Positions 1 to 5,340 are shown, counted from the stretch's first letter. The stretch: DNA of 5,467 nt from Thermoplasmata archaeon (GCA_021792045.1 JAJYVJ010000119.1:1-5467); one strand, 5' to 3'. Notes: a model not told the origin generated them from the letters alone. Made by a program: numbers and translations.

Positions 1-4
1 GGCT

Positions 5-53
5 TTGCACCTAAAGTCAATCTTGCACCTAAAAGATGAAAGTTGCACCTAAA
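5..53 (+). repeat. Left cluster of three TTGCACCTAAA direct repeats
   Basis: Exact copies of the 11-mer TTGCACCTAAA lie at 5-15, 23-33 and 43-53, with starts 18 and 20 bases apart, so they are close to two helical turns from one another. The first is extended leftward to GGCTTTGCAC at the window edge. The same 11-mer occurs twice near the right end (5277 and 5297), again with a 20-base period, and I saw no full copy in the 5.2 kb between. The helical phasing suggests a protein-binding array: an operator, transposon-end sites or replication iterons. Which one cannot be told from this window. The last copy lies 10 bases upstream of the presumed TATA box of the nuclease gene. Confidence 0.85.
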
Positions 54-63
54 TTAATAGTGC

Positions 64-73
64 GAAAATAATA
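64..73 (+). promoter_or_regulatory. Probable TATA box of the restriction endonuclease gene
   Basis: The AT-only run AAAATAATAA is centred about 30 bases before the ATG at 99. This is the archaeal TATA spacing expected if transcription starts at or within a few bases of the start codon. No Shine-Dalgarno-like sequence precedes the ATG, which agrees with a leaderless transcript. The evidence is positional only. Confidence 0.4.
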
Positions 74-98
74 AACAGAAAGAATGTATTAACTATAA

Positions 99-701
99 AT
101 GACGAAACTGTCAGATATTTTTAAATTGCACGAAGAATTTAGTCACATTTCATTCGCTGATGTTGTAAAGGCAAGTTCTGGTTATGATGTTCTTCCCATT
201 GATACCAGTGATAAGTATGATTCGAAACTGGTCGGTGAATTGAATGCGGCGTTATTGGGATTCACAAAATATGCGAAAAGCTCCGGAGCGAGATTTCAAG
301 GTAACAGGATCAACGATGTTGGAAAAAATTTTGAAAACGCTGTTCAACAGGCGATAGACAGAACAAGTATAACTATAAACAAGTTAACAAAAATGGGTTA
401 TCCGGATTTCCGCTTAACACAAGATAGTGACAGAGTAACATTCCTGGAAATTAAGGTATCTGGCTTAGAACAGAATAGTCGATCCTCGTTGAGATCATTC
501 TTCTATTCTTCTGCTACAAAGATAGATTGTGACGCAAGACATCTTCTCCTCAAGGTGTATATGGTCGAAGAAACTTCAAAATATTGGAAAATTGTATCAT
601 GGGAGTTGAAAGACCTTAGCACACTGACTGTATCGTTGAAAACTGAGTTTAACGCTGGTTCGTATGAGATTGGAGAAACGAAAACCTTAGCACACAGTTA
701 G
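99..701 (+). CDS. Type II restriction endonuclease, PD-(D/E)XK fold
   Basis: This 200-residue protein probably cuts unmodified DNA at a short specific site as the restriction half of a type II system. The core motif is visible: GYPDFRL gives P102-D103, and 13 residues on FLEIKV gives E117-x-K119, the classical PD...ExK metal-binding set. Upstream, NRINDVGKNFEN (69-80) resembles the N-terminal helix of several type II enzymes, in which a conserved Glu (here E79) assists the active site. After the core, SLRSFFYSS (130-138), DARHLLLKV (145-153) and a WELKDLS stretch complete a pattern I associate with small type II nucleases. About 200 residues is normal for this class and the gene looks intact. 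The ATG at 99 is favoured by the TATA-like run and by absence of an upstream alternative. Its stop lies 3 bases from the convergent stop of the 403-residue gene. The target sequence is unknown; the methyltransferase at 2432-3277 is the likely partner. Confidence 0.75.
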   Translation: MTKLSDIFKLHEEFSHISFADVVKASSGYDVLPIDTSDKYDSKLVGELNAALLGFTKYAKSSGARFQGNRINDVGKNFENAVQQAIDRTSITINKLTKMGYPDFRLTQDSDRVTFLEIKVSGLEQNSRSSLRSFFYSSATKIDCDARHLLLKVYMVEETSKYWKIVSWELKDLSTLTVSLKTEFNAGSYEIGETKTLAHS

Positions 702-704
702 GTT

Positions 705-1916
705 TCATCTCAATCGGGAAAATGTCAATCCGAGTCCCTTCAATTCATTGAGTACAACTTCTAGTCTTTCTTGCCACCCGCCTTCCCCATACAATTGAGA
801 GTAACGAATTATACGCTCTAATTGCATCTGATTGATAGATAGTGTGTTATCCGGCCTGATTTGTTTTTTCAATTGCCTCATCAGACTTTGCCACCCGCCT
901 TCCCCGACAACAGGTTTCATAAGTCGATCCTTATCAACCGCTGTCAACTTTATTATCAATTCAGAAGAGCTAATTCCTTTTCCAAGATACGAGGTCAGGG
1001 CTCCTAAAATACGTTTAGACTCTCTGTGGGGTAGCGTTATGCTGGTAGCTCCACCTCCATTTGAGACATATTTAATTGTGATATTGATTTCTTGCTTCGA
1101 CTGCAAAGTCAACAGAAAGTGCAAATTCAATAAAGCCTCGCGACCAATGCTTCCTTCCACAACTTGAAGGTATTTCAGGAGATTCTTAGATTCGACCATT
1201 CCTTTGATATAATCCAATGCCTTGATAACTGGCTTATTCTTCTCAGTTTCCAACTCCTTTGTTTCTGCCTTGAATGTAATCGATCCTGGCTCTAAGGATA
1301 CAAAGTTAAGTTTTCCAAGGTCATCCTGTGGAATAAACAATTCTCTGCTCTTTCCTTTCTTAACAAAATTTGAAGACCAGCGAACTATTTTTTGTATTAA
1401 ATCCATCAGTGGTGAAACTATTTCAAGAGGTACTAATCCTTCCAGACTTCTTTCCGGAATTATGTGCGCTTCAATCAATACTCCGTTGTCCTTTGCCACT
1501 GGCATTAATTTCTTTCCTTTTATTGAAATATCCACTAAAGGAAGCGTGTTTGCCGTGATATCCACGTAATTGACTTTTTTCCATTCAATAATATCACTAC
1601 CTTTCAATAAAGGACGATAGGTGGTAAGTAAAAACAACTCCGTCTCATGAAAAAGGATTGCTTCCCGCAGTGAAATGTGTTCGTCTAAAATCTGTCGCAT
1701 TCTGTTATCACTAACTCGAAAAGCATACCATGTATCACGTATCGAAGAATAGGGCTCATCATCTTCATCCTGTTCGTTGGTATCCATCCAAGATAGTAGC
1801 CATGTGCCATTTTTAGCATCTTTTGCAGTTATTAGAAGAGGATAATCGTATTTTGTGATAATCTCATCGACATTGAGGCTTACAGGGTTTTCTTTTTCAT
1901 CAGTCTCTTTTTTCAT
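705..1916 (-). CDS. Uncharacterised 403-residue protein with duplicated GEGGWQ motif
   Basis: I cannot assign a function. The N-terminal part (about 15-105) has YDYPLLITAKD, then an acidic loop (NEQDEDDEPY), then DTWYAFRVSDNRMRQIL and ISLREAILF. This recalls DUF6575-type domains of bacterial proteins, from memory and unverified. The middle (about 160-330) is mixed alpha/beta with a Gly-rich GGGATSITLPHRES turn. The C-terminus carries two copies of GEGGWQ, at 338-343 and 377-382, each followed by a helix of hydrophobic and basic residues; the linker includes LERIIRYSQLYGEGG. There is no signal peptide, membrane segment or recognisable catalytic set, so it is probably cytoplasmic. The start is supported by GTGAGG (1929-1924) 7 bases upstream, which overlaps the TGA stop of the preceding gene; the 9-base gap indicates translational coupling in a two-gene operon. 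It converges with the restriction nuclease. Confidence 0.8.
   Translation of the reverse strand: MKKETDEKENPVSLNVDEIITKYDYPLLITAKDAKNGTWLLSWMDTNEQDEDDEPYSSIRDTWYAFRVSDNRMRQILDEHISLREAILFHETELFLLTTYRPLLKGSDIIEWKKVNYVDITANTLPLVDISIKGKKLMPVAKDNGVLIEAHIIPERSLEGLVPLEIVSPLMDLIQKIVRWSSNFVKKGKSRELFIPQDDLGKLNFVSLEPGSITFKAETKELETEKNKPVIKALDYIKGMVESKNLLKYLQVVEGSIGREALLNLHFLLTLQSKQEINITIKYVSNGGGATSITLPHRESKRILGALTSYLGKGISSSELIIKLTAVDKDRLMKPVVGEGGWQSLMRQLKKQIRPDNTLSINQMQLERIIRYSQLYGEGGWQERLEVVLNELKGLGLTFSRLR
771..905 (-). repeat. 18-bp direct repeat encoding the duplicated GEGGWQ motif
   Basis: TTGCCACCCGCCTTCCCC occurs identically at 771-788 and 888-905, 117 bases (39 codons) apart and in the same reading frame of the 403-residue gene, where it encodes GEGGWQ both times. 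Identity over all 18 bases, including wobble positions, is more than protein-level conservation requires. It could reflect a recent internal duplication or conversion, or simply favoured codons. Flanking protein sequence is not obviously duplicated. Confidence 0.7.
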
Positions 1917-1929
1917 CGATTTGCCTCAC
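1917..1929 (-). promoter_or_regulatory. Ribosome binding site overlapping the upstream stop codon
   Basis: On the minus strand GTGAGG (1929-1924) overlaps the TGA stop (1928-1926) of the 134-residue gene and lies 7 bases before the ATG at 1916. This fits the archaeal anti-Shine-Dalgarno and fixes the start of the downstream gene. It implies coupled translation of the two proteins. Confidence 0.6.
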
Positions 1930-2330
1930 ATAGTTTTTAATTCATATATGGCTTGACAATACTTTGTACAATCTAATCTTTGTGATTTCCACCAATTATG
2001 ATGACTTGATAGATCAGAAGCATCTTGGCAGTTCAGCAAAACCCCATGGTCACCGTTTAAATTCAATTCTGCAACGAAATGTGGCATTCTGGGGTGTTGT
2101 AGAATTAAATTCTCTATATCTTCTTTCTCGGAATAGACAGATATGCATCGCTGAGAGCATTTGTCACCATTATCAGTATAATGATATCCTGAATGTTCAT
2201 AGGGAGACTCAAAATCTTTCTTTTTGCATCTTTCGAGTCTTCCCACCAACCTGTAAAAGTATCCTTTAATTTCTAAAGCAGAATCAGGAGGACATCCCAA
2301 TGGATAATTCTCATCATTACTACAAGGCAT
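1926..2330 (-). CDS. Uncharacterised 134-residue Cys/His/Trp-rich protein
   Basis: The function is unknown. It has eight cysteines (3, 13, 35, 58, 62, 101, 121, 125), two of them pairs spaced C-x3-C (58/62 and 121/125), and a striking SHHNWW segment at 109-114. Other recognisable pieces are GCPPDSALEIKGYFYRLVG (12-30), CSQRCISVYS (58-67) and HFVAELNL (84-91). The order CPPD...FYRLV, then C-x-R-C-ISV, then SHH-x-WW resembles a family of small bacterial hypotheticals as I remember it; no named domain comes to mind. Metal binding is plausible from the Cys and His content but unproven. The protein looks cytoplasmic. It is the first gene of a two-gene operon with the 403-residue protein, and its ATG sits about 23 bases from the centre of a TATA box, so the message is probably leaderless. 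The tight pairing suggests the two products act together or as toxin and antidote. Confidence 0.75.
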   Translation of the reverse strand: MPCSNDENYPLGCPPDSALEIKGYFYRLVGRLERCKKKDFESPYEHSGYHYTDNGDKCSQRCISVYSEKEDIENLILQHPRMPHFVAELNLNGDHGVLLNCQDASDLSSHHNWWKSQRLDCTKYCQAIYELKTM

Positions 2331-2348
2331 GATATCTTAATCGGATGA

Positions 2349-2357
2349 TAAATATAA
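2349..2357 (-). promoter_or_regulatory. Probable TATA box of the 134/403-residue operon
   Basis: On the minus strand TTATATTTA reads from 2357 to 2349, centred about 23 bases before the ATG at 2330. This is close to the spacing of an archaeal promoter driving a leaderless transcript. No ribosome site precedes the ATG. Confidence 0.5.
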
Positions 2358-2431
2358 TTATTACTCACATAGTGGCGGATTGAATCAAAACCTAAACAGA
2401 AAAGAATCCACAGGACTTCATTTTTGAAAAC

Positions 2432-3277
2432 TCAGTGAGTAAATGTAGATTGTGGAACGAAATCATGGATCCGTTTTTCAGCAATCTCTATGTATTCCCC
2501 ATCTATTTCTGTTCCCACAAATGCTACGTGAAGTGATTTACATGCAAGTGCAGTTGAGCCAACTCCCATAAAGGGATCATAAACCACCATATTCGGCCTG
2601 GTGCCGTGCAGTTTGATGCAAAGGTACGGCAACTTCACAGGAAATTCGGCAGGATGGAGCATGGGATTTTTAAACGCTCCAACTTTTGTCTCATAGGGAA
2701 TGAACCAGACATTACCTCTATCTCTCTTGTCCTCTTTCCTGCTCCACCGTTCAATGTTGCTCTTGTCCTGATATGGCACACCAATTGAAAGCTTATCGAG
2801 TTTTGTGTTTCCTCTCTTCGTAAAATGGAAAATGTATTCCTGAGCCTGATTCAGATATAGGTCAGAGTTGATTGGTTTAAAATGCCCATAGGAAACATCA
2901 CCGTTAAGTGAATTACCAGTAGATTGCAGATCCTTAGGTATAGAAATGTGCTTTATCCAGTGTATTACATTTTGTAGTTTATAGACTTCTGCAAACTTTC
3001 TTGCAACATCCAAGGGAAGAAGAGGATCGCTTGGTTTTCCACCTATATTTAGGAAGAATGAGCCATCATCTCTTAGCGCACGGTAGGATGCTTTTGCAAC
3101 CTTTCGCATCCATTTAATGTATTCATTTCTCTCTTTGTTGTCTTTATATGCGCTGTAGTCCTTGTTGATATTGTAGGGCGGACTCGTAACTATTACGTCA
3201 AAAATGCCACCCTCAAGGCTACGCATAAAGGAGAGGCAATCTTCTTTATATATTGTGTTAACTTGTATTTTCTCCAT
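2432..3277 (-). CDS. Type II DNA methyltransferase, class beta, probably N4-cytosine
   Basis: It transfers a methyl group from S-adenosylmethionine to an exocyclic amino group within a short DNA target, protecting host DNA. Numbered from the upstream ATG at 3295, catalytic motif IV TSPPYN is at 37-42 and the AdoMet motif I region DPFMGVGSTALAC at 240-252, followed by GTEIDGEY (261-268). Motif IV before motif I defines class beta. SPPY, rather than DPPY, favours N4-cytosine over N6-adenine, without excluding the latter. The segment between (about 115-215: IHWIKHISIP, GHFKPINSD, EYIFHFTK, IGVPYQDKSNI, GNVWFIPYET) carries the target-recognition region; its pattern resembles, from memory, archaeal and bacterial enzymes of the MthZI/MjaI (CTAG) type. 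I chose the ATG at 3277 because GAGGTG lies 6 bases upstream, giving 281 residues. A second in-frame ATG at 3295 would add MVEVQG. It lies 72 bases after AbrB and is probably co-transcribed. It looks intact. Confidence 0.88.
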   Translation of the reverse strand: MEKIQVNTIYKEDCLSFMRSLEGGIFDVIVTSPPYNINKDYSAYKDNKERNEYIKWMRKVAKASYRALRDDGSFFLNIGGKPSDPLLPLDVARKFAEVYKLQNVIHWIKHISIPKDLQSTGNSLNGDVSYGHFKPINSDLYLNQAQEYIFHFTKRGNTKLDKLSIGVPYQDKSNIERWSRKEDKRDRGNVWFIPYETKVGAFKNPMLHPAEFPVKLPYLCIKLHGTRPNMVVYDPFMGVGSTALACKSLHVAFVGTEIDGEYIEIAEKRIHDFVPQSTFTH

Positions 3278-3289
3278 ACCTTGCACCTC
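3278..3289 (-). promoter_or_regulatory. Ribosome binding site choosing the methyltransferase start
   Basis: Minus-strand GAGGTG (3289-3284) is followed by a 6-base spacer and ATG at 3277. The alternative ATG at 3295 has only A-rich sequence before it. An A/T-rich run, AATAAAAAAC (about 3311-3300), lies about 28 bases upstream of 3277 and could be a second promoter for the methyltransferase alone. Confidence 0.5.
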
Positions 3290-3349
3290 TACCATTTTAT
3301 GTTTTTTATTGTTTTCTACACCATTTCTACCATGTTTTCTGGATGCAGT

Positions 3350-3547
3350 TTATTCACTCCTATTCTCGCCCTTAATGATTCGGACTCTTAGCGTTTTTTC
3401 TTCTAGAGATTCTATATCCCACGATAATTCGTCCCCACTTTCAAGATGTAATGTTTTCACTATAAATGAAGGTACTGTAGCCCTCAGAGAATCACTGCTG
3501 GTCTTTGCACTGACCAGTTTTGTCGTTTCACCTTTAGTCCTTGACAT
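3350..3547 (-). CDS. AbrB/SpoVT/MazE-like swapped-hairpin DNA-binding protein
   Basis: This 65-residue protein is almost entirely one AbrB-type domain. SLRATVPSFIVKTLHLESGDELSWDIE (20-46) follows the family pattern: a beta strand, the VP turn, a short helix (FIVKTLHL), then the xxGDxLxW strand. The last strand, KTLRVRII, ends the fold. Such proteins dimerise by strand exchange and bind DNA, acting as repressors or as the antidote half of toxin-antitoxin pairs. No toxin gene sits next to it, so a regulatory role is favoured. It lies just upstream of the methyltransferase on the same strand, with 72 bases between and no T-rich terminator in that direction, so it may control modification dosage, as C proteins do in bacterial systems. 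It is divergent from the transposase, and the shared 141-base region carries candidate operators. The start is supported by a TATA box about 29 bases upstream. Confidence 0.75.
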   Translation of the reverse strand: MSRTKGETTKLVSAKTSSDSLRATVPSFIVKTLHLESGDELSWDIESLEEKTLRVRIIKGENRSE

Positions 3548-3571
3548 TCTACCTATATATTGATAACTTGC

Positions 3572-3580
3572 TTATAAATA
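3572..3580 (-). promoter_or_regulatory. TATA box of the AbrB gene
   Basis: On the minus strand TATTTATAA reads from 3580 to 3572, centred about 29 bases before the ATG at 3547. The purine-rich AATAGGTA just upstream could serve as the TFB recognition element. The spacing suggests a leaderless or nearly leaderless message, probably carrying AbrB and the methyltransferase. Confidence 0.55.
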
Positions 3581-3593
3581 TACCTATTTGCAT

Positions 3594-3640
3594 GTCGATA
3601 ATTGATAGTAGTCGATAGATAGATAGATAGAATAATCGAC
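3594..3640. repeat. GTCGAT repeats and a (GATA)4 tract between divergent genes
   Basis: GTCGATA occurs at 3594-3600 and 3611-3617, 17 bases apart, and its core recurs inverted as ATCGAC at 3635-3640. The second and third copies form a 6-bp inverted pair spanning 3611-3640, enclosing four GATA units (3614-3629). The block sits between the AbrB TATA box and the transposase TATA box, where a dimeric or tetrameric repressor could control both. AbrB itself is the obvious candidate; this is inference from position. Confidence 0.55.
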
Positions 3641-3643
3641 ATA

Positions 3644-3652
3644 TTTATATAA
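3644..3652 (+). promoter_or_regulatory. TATA box of the transposase gene
   Basis: TTTATATAA lies about 41 bases before the ATG at 3689. Transcription would begin near 3673, leaving a short leader of about 15 bases that includes the GAGGT ribosome site at 3675-3679, 9 bases before the ATG. Unlike its neighbours, this gene therefore appears to have a short leader. Confidence 0.5.
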
Positions 3653-3688
3653 CAATAAGTAATAGGTAGATAACGAGGTAGAACACCA

Positions 3689-4924
3689 ATGGAATATATT
3701 GATGGAAGAAAGAAAAAAGGCGAAGATATCGCTAAATCTGGGAAACTCAGGAAAGAGGGTGAGCACTGGGTAGTGCCATCACAGAGCGGTCATGGGAATT
3801 ACGTTGTCAGCTTTGCAACGAAGGAACCGATATGCACTTGCCCTGATTTTGAGAATAGGCACGTAAGATGCAAACACATCATAGCTGTAGAAATTTCAAT
3901 GACGCAAACCGTAGATTCACAGGGGAACGTTACAGTAACGCAGACAAGAAGGGTTACGTATTCCCAGGACTGGGCATCTTACAATATGGCACAGAATGAA
4001 GAAGTGAAGCTGTTTGATTCCATGCTTAGCGATCTCGTTGCCGATGTTGAAGAACCCATCCAGACAAGGGGAAGGCCAAGACTAAAACTTAGCGATGAAT
4101 TATTCTGTGCGATCCAGAAGGTATATTCCCAGCTATCAAGCAGAAGGTCTGAGTCACTATTTGAGTTTGCAGAATCAAGAGATCAGATTTCACACAAGCC
4201 TCACTTCAATGTAACGTCAAAGGTGCTTAACAGGGAAGAAATCTCACCAATTCTGGAGAACCTTCTCTCAATCACGGCACTGCCATTAAAGTCCATTGAG
4301 ACAAGGTTTGCAACGGACAGTTCAGGCTTCAGGACAAGGAATTTCATGCAGTATGCAGAGCAGAAATACAATCTCAAGAGGGAACATGGATGGCTGAAAG
4401 CCCACATCACCGTTGGTGTGAAAACAAACGTGATAACCGCACTGAGAGTGACAGAAAACACAGGAGAAGGCAGTGCTGACAGCCCAAACTTTATTCCGCT
4501 CATGCAGAAAACACATGAACTCGGATTCAAAGTTGAGGAAGCATCGGCTGACAAGGCCTACAGTTCAAGGGATAACATGAACCTGATTGATAGAATGGGC
4601 GGAGTTCCCTATATCCCATTCAAATCAAACAGCACTGGAAAACCCAGAGGGAATAACCACATCTGGAGAAAGATGTATGCGATGTTCATGCTGAGAAAGG
4701 AGGAATTTGAGGAACATTACCATCTCCGATCCAACGTTGAAACCACATTCTCAGCTTGGAAATTGAAGTTCGGCGATTCCCTGAAAAGCAAGAATTTGAT
4801 TGCGCAGAAAAACGAGTTGTTCTGCAAGGCAATAGCCTACAACATAACTGTGCTGATCCATGAAATGTTTGAGCTTGGGATAAAACCCGATTTCATTCCT
4901 AGTCCTTTAGTAACTGTTTCGTAA
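3689..4924 (+). CDS. SWIM zinc-finger DDE transposase (IS5/IS4-like)
   Basis: This 411-residue protein is a transposase that cuts and joins the ends of an insertion sequence. The N-terminus holds a SWIM-type zinc finger, C49-x-C51 ... C61-x-H63 (ICTCPDF...RCKHIIA), a nucleic-acid or protein contact module. The catalytic domain follows the DDE pattern of the DDE_Tnp_1 group: FATDSSGF gives D210, SADKAYSSRDNM gives D288, and HLRSNVETTFSAWK gives E351. A GRPRLKL stretch (128-134) may be a DNA-binding hook. All key residues and both ends are present, so it could be active. The start is supported by GAGGT at 3675-3679. Rough counts give about 44% G+C against about 37% in flanking genes, and arginine is mostly AGA/AGG, consistent with separate arrival. 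Clear terminal inverted repeats were not found, so IS borders are unresolved. The exact IS family is uncertain. Confidence 0.85.
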   Translation: MEYIDGRKKKGEDIAKSGKLRKEGEHWVVPSQSGHGNYVVSFATKEPICTCPDFENRHVRCKHIIAVEISMTQTVDSQGNVTVTQTRRVTYSQDWASYNMAQNEEVKLFDSMLSDLVADVEEPIQTRGRPRLKLSDELFCAIQKVYSQLSSRRSESLFEFAESRDQISHKPHFNVTSKVLNREEISPILENLLSITALPLKSIETRFATDSSGFRTRNFMQYAEQKYNLKREHGWLKAHITVGVKTNVITALRVTENTGEGSADSPNFIPLMQKTHELGFKVEEASADKAYSSRDNMNLIDRMGGVPYIPFKSNSTGKPRGNNHIWRKMYAMFMLRKEEFEEHYHLRSNVETTFSAWKLKFGDSLKSKNLIAQKNELFCKAIAYNITVLIHEMFELGIKPDFIPSPLVTVS

Positions 4925-4954
4925 GTTCCGTAGGAAATCTACCTCCCTCTCCCT

Positions 4955-5239
4955 CTATTTCTCTAAATATAATTTTACAAGAGACAAAGTATAGGATGAT
5001 GCCATTGTAAAGCTGTTGTAATCTTCTACTCTCAAAGAATGAGTGTTTTCGTATGTATCCAGCACCTTTTGTATTCTTACTCTCTCAGTGTATCTTTGTT
5101 TTCCAGTCGAAAGTTTGTATCCTATGCGATCAACATTTACAGATACAACTGTAAAATAGCTTCTCTTTCCAATCGTGGATATTTGTTTACCGATTAGCTT
5201 TTTACAGAAGTCTATAAAGTCATCATACTCTATGACCAT
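4955..5239 (-). CDS. Small uncharacterised protein, 94 residues
   Basis: I do not recognise a named family. The protein is basic and compact. The N-terminal helix DDFIDFCKKLIGKQI (6-20) is followed by ISTIGKRSYFTVVSVNVDRIGYKL, which reads as beta strands, then an Arg/Lys-rich STGKQRYTERVRIQKVLDTYE (44-64). The C-terminal part, SLRVEDYNSFTMASSYTLSLVKLYLE (68-93), ends in a helix. The layout (helix, small barrel-like strands, STGK-R loop, C-terminal helix with a SY motif) resembles small hypotheticals I have seen beside restriction-modification genes, but I cannot verify that. No membrane segment or catalytic motif is seen. It converges with the transposase, 30 bases from stop to stop. Its promoter region (5240-5319) is shared with the rightward partial gene and contains two TTGCACCTAAA copies. 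The start at 5239 is the best choice; ribosome site support is weak. Confidence 0.6.
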   Translation of the reverse strand: MVIEYDDFIDFCKKLIGKQISTIGKRSYFTVVSVNVDRIGYKLSTGKQRYTERVRIQKVLDTYENTHSLRVEDYNSFTMASSYTLSLVKLYLEK

Positions 5240-5265
5240 AAGAACTCTATCTTATAAAACTACAA

Positions 5266-5274
5266 AGTTTTATC
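5266..5274 (-). promoter_or_regulatory. Possible TATA box of the 94-residue gene
   Basis: Minus-strand GATAAAACT (5274-5266) is centred 31 bases before the ATG at 5239, and a TTGCACCTAAA copy (reading TTTAGGTGCAA in this direction) abuts it two bases upstream. A stronger-looking TTTTATAAG (5259-5251) is only 16 bases from the ATG, too near unless translation starts further in. Confidence 0.35.
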
Positions 5275-5276
5275 CT

Positions 5277-5340
5277 TTGCACCTAAAATAGTTTACTTGC
5301 ACCTAAAATCAGTCTAAAAATGGCTTTTAAGTGCAAAGCC
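5277..5340. repeat. Right cluster of TTGCACCTAAA repeats with an inverted copy
   Basis: Exact copies lie at 5277-5287 and 5297-5307, 20 bases apart, and an inverted near-copy at 5326-5340. The reverse complement of 5326-5340 matches positions 1-15 of the window at 14 of 15 bases (GGCTTTGCAC, one mismatch, TAAA). The block from 1 to 5340 is thus framed by an imperfect inverted repeat as well as by arrays of the same direct repeat. The inverted copy lies inside the first codons of the rightward reading frame, which argues that part of the match could be coding sequence. Confidence 0.75.

Noticed and set aside
1..53. CRISPR array at the left end
   Set aside because: Repeats are 11 bases with gaps of 7-9 bases, far shorter than CRISPR repeats and spacers, and no cas genes are present.
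832..1569. Plus-strand open frames opposite the 403-residue gene
   Set aside because: They are shadows of the minus-strand gene, lack ribosome or promoter signals and encode low-quality Ser/Phe/Cys-rich sequence.
1964..2269. 101-residue plus-strand frame opposite the 134-residue gene
   Set aside because: The minus-strand frame has a promoter, operon coupling and conserved-looking motifs; the plus-strand frame has none.
3281..3288. TTGCACCT, the first eight bases of the end repeat, at the methyltransferase start
   Set aside because: It is only 8 of 11 bases, and its complement contains the GAGGTG ribosome site, which explains most of the match; chance is adequate.
3350..3547. AbrB as antitoxin of a MazF or VapC-type toxin pair
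   Set aside because: No toxin-like PIN, MazF or RelE frame lies next to it; the adjacent gene is a methyltransferase.
4201..4554. Minus-strand frames inside the transposase
   Set aside because: They lie wholly within a gene with intact catalytic motifs and show no signals of their own.
3675..4945. Inverted pair GAGGTAGA (3675-3682) and TCTACCTC (4938-4945) flanking the transposase as insertion-sequence ends
   Set aside because: The pair is only 8 bp, it includes the ribosome site on the left, and similarity decays quickly when extended. It is not enough to call the borders.
4938..4976. Pyrimidine-rich stretch after the transposase as a terminator
   Set aside because: It has no long T-run or stem and overlaps the end of the convergent 94-residue gene, so it is too weak to annotate.
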